The notes under the pieces were generated by a model. That model was not told where the DNA came from, searched no databases, and saw only the letters and a program-made list of their open reading frames with translations. From NCBI GenBank assembly GCA_913774725.1, contig CAJYIG010000031.1, forward strand, positions 1-8,335: a stretch of 8,335 nt of DNA. The letters are read 5' to 3'. Position numbers and translations under genes: made by a program. The stretch comes from an uncultured Curtobacterium sp. (GTDB lineage Bacteria; Actinomycetota; Actinomycetes; Actinomycetales; Microbacteriaceae). Positions within the stretch are counted from its first letter, which is position 1, and every line of letters starts with the position of its first letter. Below, piece after piece: positions 5,598 to 8,335 of the stretch.

Positions 5598-7724
5598 CTA
5601 GAACCCCGGGATGAGACCGACCACGAGGTCGATCGCCTTGATGCCGACGAAGGGGACGATGACGCCGCCGAGCCCGTAGACGAGCAGGTTGCGTCCGAGG
5701 ACGGACGACGCCGAGGCCGCGCGGTACTTGACGCCGCGCAGCGACAGCGGGATGAGCGCCACGATGACGAGCGCGTTGAACACGACGGCCGACAGGATCG
5801 CCGACGAGGGGCTGTGCAGGCCCATGATGTTCAGCGCTGTGAGTCCGGGGAACGCCGCCTGGAACATCGCCGGGATGATCGCGAAGTACTTCGCGACGTC
5901 GTTGGCGATCGAGAAGGTGGTGAGCGCTCCGCGGGTGATGAGCAGCTGCTTGCCGATCCGGACGACGTCGATGAGCTTCGTCGGGTCGGAGTCGAGGTCG
6001 ACCATGTTGCCGGCCTCCTTCGCAGCGGTGGTGCCGGTGTTCATCGCGACGCCGACGTCGGCCTGCGCCAGGGCCGGGGCGTCGTTCGTGCCGTCACCGG
6101 TCATCGCGACGAGGTTGCCGCCCTCCTGCTCCTTGCGGATGTAGGCGAGCTTGTCCTCCGGCGTGGCCTCGGCGAGGAAGTCGTCGACCCCGGCCTCGGC
6201 CGCGATCGCAGCGGCGGTGCGGGGGTTGTCGCCGGTGATCATCACCGTGCGGATGCCCATCGACCGCAGCTCGGCGAAGCGCTCCGCCATGCCGTCCTTC
6301 ACGACGTCCTTCAGGTGCACGACGCCGAGCAGGGCGACGGAGCCCGAGGCCGAGCGGCGCCCGACGACGAGCGGTGTCCCGCCCTGGTCGGAGATCTCGG
6401 CGACCGCGGTGTCGATCGCCGCGACGACGGCCGCGTCGGTCGATCCCGCCCACGCGAGCACGGCCGCCGCCGCACCCTTGCGGATCTGCGACCCGTCGGC
6501 CAGGTCGAGCCCGGACATGCGGGTCTGCGCCGTGAAGGGCACCTCGACCGCACCCGCCGGGTTGCCGGGAGCGATGCCGTCCTGCTCGGCGAGCGTGACG
6601 ATCGAGCGGCCCTCGGGCGTGCTGTCCGCGGCACTCGAGAGCGCGGCCGCCTCCATGAGCTCCGCCTCGGTCACACCGGGGACGGGCACCACGCGCGAGG
6701 CCTGCCGGTTGCCGTACGTGATCGTGCCGGTCTTGTCGAGCAGCAGCGTCGTGATGTCACCGGCGGCCTCGACCGCGCGGCCGGACATCGCCAGGACGTT
6801 GTGCTGCACGAGCCGGTCCATGCCGGCGATGCCGATCGCGGAGAGCAGCGCGCCGATGGTGGTCGGGATGAGGCAGACGAGCAGGGCGATGAGCACCGGC
6901 ACGCTGACGGTCTCACCGACCAGCCCGGCGATCGGCTGCATCGTCAGGCAGACGATCACGAAGACGATCGACAGCGACGCGAGCAGGATGTTCAGCGCGA
7001 TCTCGTTCGGCGTCTTCTGCCGTGCGGCGCCCTCGACGAGCCGGATCATCCGGTCGATGAAGGTCTCGCCGGGGGTCGAGGTGATGCGGACCACGATGCG
7101 GTCGGACAGCACCCGGGTGCCGCCGGTGACGGCGCTGCGGTCGCCGCCGGACTCGCGGATGACGGGCGCCGACTCACCGGTGACCGCCGACTCGTCGACG
7201 CTCGCGATGCCCTCGACGACGTCGCCGTCGCCGGGGATCACCTCGCCGGCGACGACCACCACGACGTCCCCCTTGGCGAGGTCCACCGAGGCGACCTCCT
7301 CGGTGTCGTTCGACAGCGCGGCGGCGTCGGACGCGTCCCACCGCAGGACCCGGCGGGCGCTGGTGGTGGAGCGGGTCTTCCGCAGGGTGTCGGCCTGGGC
7401 CTTGCCCCGGCCCTCGGCGACGGCCTCGGCCAGGTTGGCGAAGACGACGGTCAGCCAGAGCCACACCGCGATCGCGGCGGTGAACACGGACGGCTCGACG
7501 AACGCGGTCACGGTGGTGAGCGCGGCGTCGACCTCGACGATGAACATGACGGGGTTGCGCCACATCAGGCGCGGGTCGAGCTTGCGGAGGGCGCCGGGCA
7601 GGCCGGCCGCCAGCTGTCGGGGCCCGAAGGCGGACGATCGGGTGACCGGCCGGGAGGCGCTGGTCGCCTCCGCCTCGGCGGTCGCGGTGGTCGTGGTGTC
7701 GTGTGTCATCGATGCGGCTTTCAT
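5598..7724 (-). CDS. kdpB: Potassium-transporting P-type ATPase subunit KdpB
   Basis: The protein is 708 aa and is the ATP-hydrolysing subunit of KdpFABC. After a Thr/Ala-rich N-terminus come [10 protein letters not shown] (56-65) and the first membrane helices. The actuator domain has TGES (182-185), including the Ser that is inhibitorily phosphorylated in E. coli Kdp[18 protein letters not shown] (285-301) precedes the phosphorylation motif DKTGTIT (D330). The nucleotide and hinge motifs are MITGDN (495-500) and TGDGTNDAP (542-550), followed by C-terminal helices including [19 protein letters not shown]. All catalytic motifs are intact. The start at 7724 gives an ATGA overlap with the kdpA stop, suggesting coupling. 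ATG 7709, five codons in, is an equally plausible start since neither has a strong Shine-Dalgarno; the conserved part is unaffected. The frame's upstream extension over kdpA is spurious. Confidence 0.97.
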   Translation of the reverse strand: MKAASMTHDTTTTATAEAEATSASRPVTRSSAFGPRQLAAGLPGALRKLDPRLMWRNPVMFIVEVDAALTTVTAFVEPSVFTAAIAVWLWLTVVFANLAEAVAEGRGKAQADTLRKTRSTTSARRVLRWDASDAAALSNDTEEVASVDLAKGDVVVVVAGEVIPGDGDVVEGIASVDESAVTGESAPVIRESGGDRSAVTGGTRVLSDRIVVRITSTPGETFIDRMIRLVEGAARQKTPNEIALNILLASLSIVFVIVCLTMQPIAGLVGETVSVPVLIALLVCLIPTTIGALLSAIGIAGMDRLVQHNVLAMSGRAVEAAGDITTLLLDKTGTITYGNRQASRVVPVPGVTEAELMEAAALSSAADSTPEGRSIVTLAEQDGIAPGNPAGAVEVPFTAQTRMSGLDLADGSQIRKGAAAAVLAWAGSTDAAVVAAIDTAVAEISDQGGTPLVVGRRSASGSVALLGVVHLKDVVKDGMAERFAELRSMGIRTVMITGDNPRTAAAIAAEAGVDDFLAEATPEDKLAYIRKEQEGGNLVAMTGDGTNDAPALAQADVGVAMNTGTTAAKEAGNMVDLDSDPTKLIDVVRIGKQLLITRGALTTFSIANDVAKYFAIIPAMFQAAFPGLTALNIMGLHSPSSAILSAVVFNALVIVALIPLSLRGVKYRAASASSVLGRNLLVYGLGGVIVPFVGIKAIDLVVGLIPGF

Positions 7725-8335
7725 CGTGCGAGCGCTTCGGCGAGGGGGCCCAGGGCGAGGACCGGGAAGTAGGTGAGGGCGGTGACGATCACGGCGACCG
7801 CACCGAGCAGGCCGACGAACAGCGGCCGGTGCGTGGGGAGCGTCCCCACGGTGGCGGGCACCTTGTCCTGCGCGGCGAGCGACCCGGCGAGCGCCAGGAC
7901 GAGCGCGATCGGGACGAACCGGCCGAGCAGCATCACGACGCCGAGCGCGGAGTTCATCCACGTCGTGTTCGCGGTGAGCCCACCGAAGGCGGAGCCGTTG
8001 TTGTTCGCGCCCGAGGTGAAGGCGTAGAGCAGCTCGGACAGCCCGTGGTTGCCCGGGTTGAAGATGCTCGTGCCGAGGACCTGCTCGCGGACGCCCGGGA
8101 TCACCAGGGACAGTCCGGTGCCGAGCAGCACCAGGGTCGGCGTGACGAGGATGTACAACGCGGCGAAGGTCATCTCGCGGGCGCGGATCTTCTTGCCGAG
8201 GTACTCCGGAGTCCGTCCGACGAGCAGACCGCCGATGAACACCGTGATCACCGCGAGCACGAGCATGCCGTACAGGCCGGAGCCGACACCGCCGGGGCTG
8301 ATCTCGCCGAGCATCATGTTGAGGAGCGCCATCAT
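7721..8335 (-). CDS. kdpA: Potassium-transporting ATPase subunit KdpA, partial (C-terminal 204 residues)
   Basis: The reading frame runs off the right edge, so only about the last third of a roughly 560-residue protein is present; the Met pair at the boundary is internal, not a start. KdpA is the K+-selective channel-like subunit related to Trk/Ktr transporters. Two of the four pore loops are visible: GGVGSGLYG (visible residues 15-23) and [16 protein letters not shown] (109-124). Between them lie [11 protein letters not shown] (40-50) and YAFTSG, both hallmarks of the family. Several hydrophobic helices run to the C-terminus, which ends LAEALAR. The stop overlaps the kdpB start as ATGA. The kdp promoter, any kdpF and any c-di-AMP riboswitch would lie beyond the window. 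Confidence 0.97.
   Translation of the reverse strand: MMALLNMMLGEISPGGVGSGLYGMLVLAVITVFIGGLLVGRTPEYLGKKIRAREMTFAALYILVTPTLVLLGTGLSLVIPGVREQVLGTSIFNPGNHGLSELLYAFTSGANNNGSAFGGLTANTTWMNSALGVVMLLGRFVPIALVLALAGSLAAQDKVPATVGTLPTHRPLFVGLLGAVAVIVTALTYFPVLALGPLAEALAR

Noticed and set aside
5814..7772. Plus-strand open frames of about 540-650 codons opposite kdpB
   Set aside because: Two overlapping antisense frames both stay open, as expected from high third-position GC. Composition is repetitive and there is no domain signal.
1..8335. CRISPR array, tRNA, rRNA, insertion sequence or phage gene
   Set aside because: There are no regularly spaced repeats, cloverleaf-like segments, transposase motifs or terminal repeats beyond the single hairpin at 4915-4978.

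Overview
The window is GC-rich DNA (roughly 70% by eye) with the codon and amino-acid usage of a high-GC actinobacterium. A Microbacteriaceae member such as a Curtobacterium relative is my best guess, but this is inferred from style and gene content, with no diagnostic marker. Every supportable gene lies on the minus strand, so transcription runs from right (8335) to left (1).

From 8335 down to 1682 is a Kdp high-affinity potassium uptake locus in canonical order. It has the C-terminal third of kdpA (cut by the right edge), complete kdpB, complete kdpC, then the sensor kinase/response regulator pair kdpD and kdpE. KdpA is the K+-conducting subunit, KdpB the P-type ATPase, KdpC the small single-span subunit, and KdpD/KdpE the two-component system known to switch the operon on under K+ limitation. 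Junctions are tight: kdpA/kdpB share ATGA, kdpB/kdpC are 3 nt apart, and kdpD/kdpE share GTGA. The one exception is a 116-nt gap between kdpC and kdpD, which holds a large imperfect inverted repeat built from two identical 15-bp palindromic units. No TANNNT-type -10 hexamer is visible in that gap, so kdpDE are probably read through from kdpABC, with the hairpin between them.

Downstream of kdpE, after 82 nt, is a small gene for an XRE-type helix-turn-helix protein with two C-terminal membrane helices. It appears to have its own leaderless promoter (TAGGCT, 7 nt before ATG). After another 77 nt comes a family-39 (PMT/ArnT-like) membrane glycosyltransferase. It starts normally but loses family resemblance at about residue 300 and stops at 322, about half the usual length. 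It looks truncated by a rearrangement, frameshift plus deletion, or assembly misjoin near position 100.

I see no RNA genes, insertion sequences, CRISPR arrays or phage genes. Most of the window is a well-known system. The points worth a second look are the kdpC-kdpD hairpin, the broken glycosyltransferase, and the membrane-anchored regulator between them.
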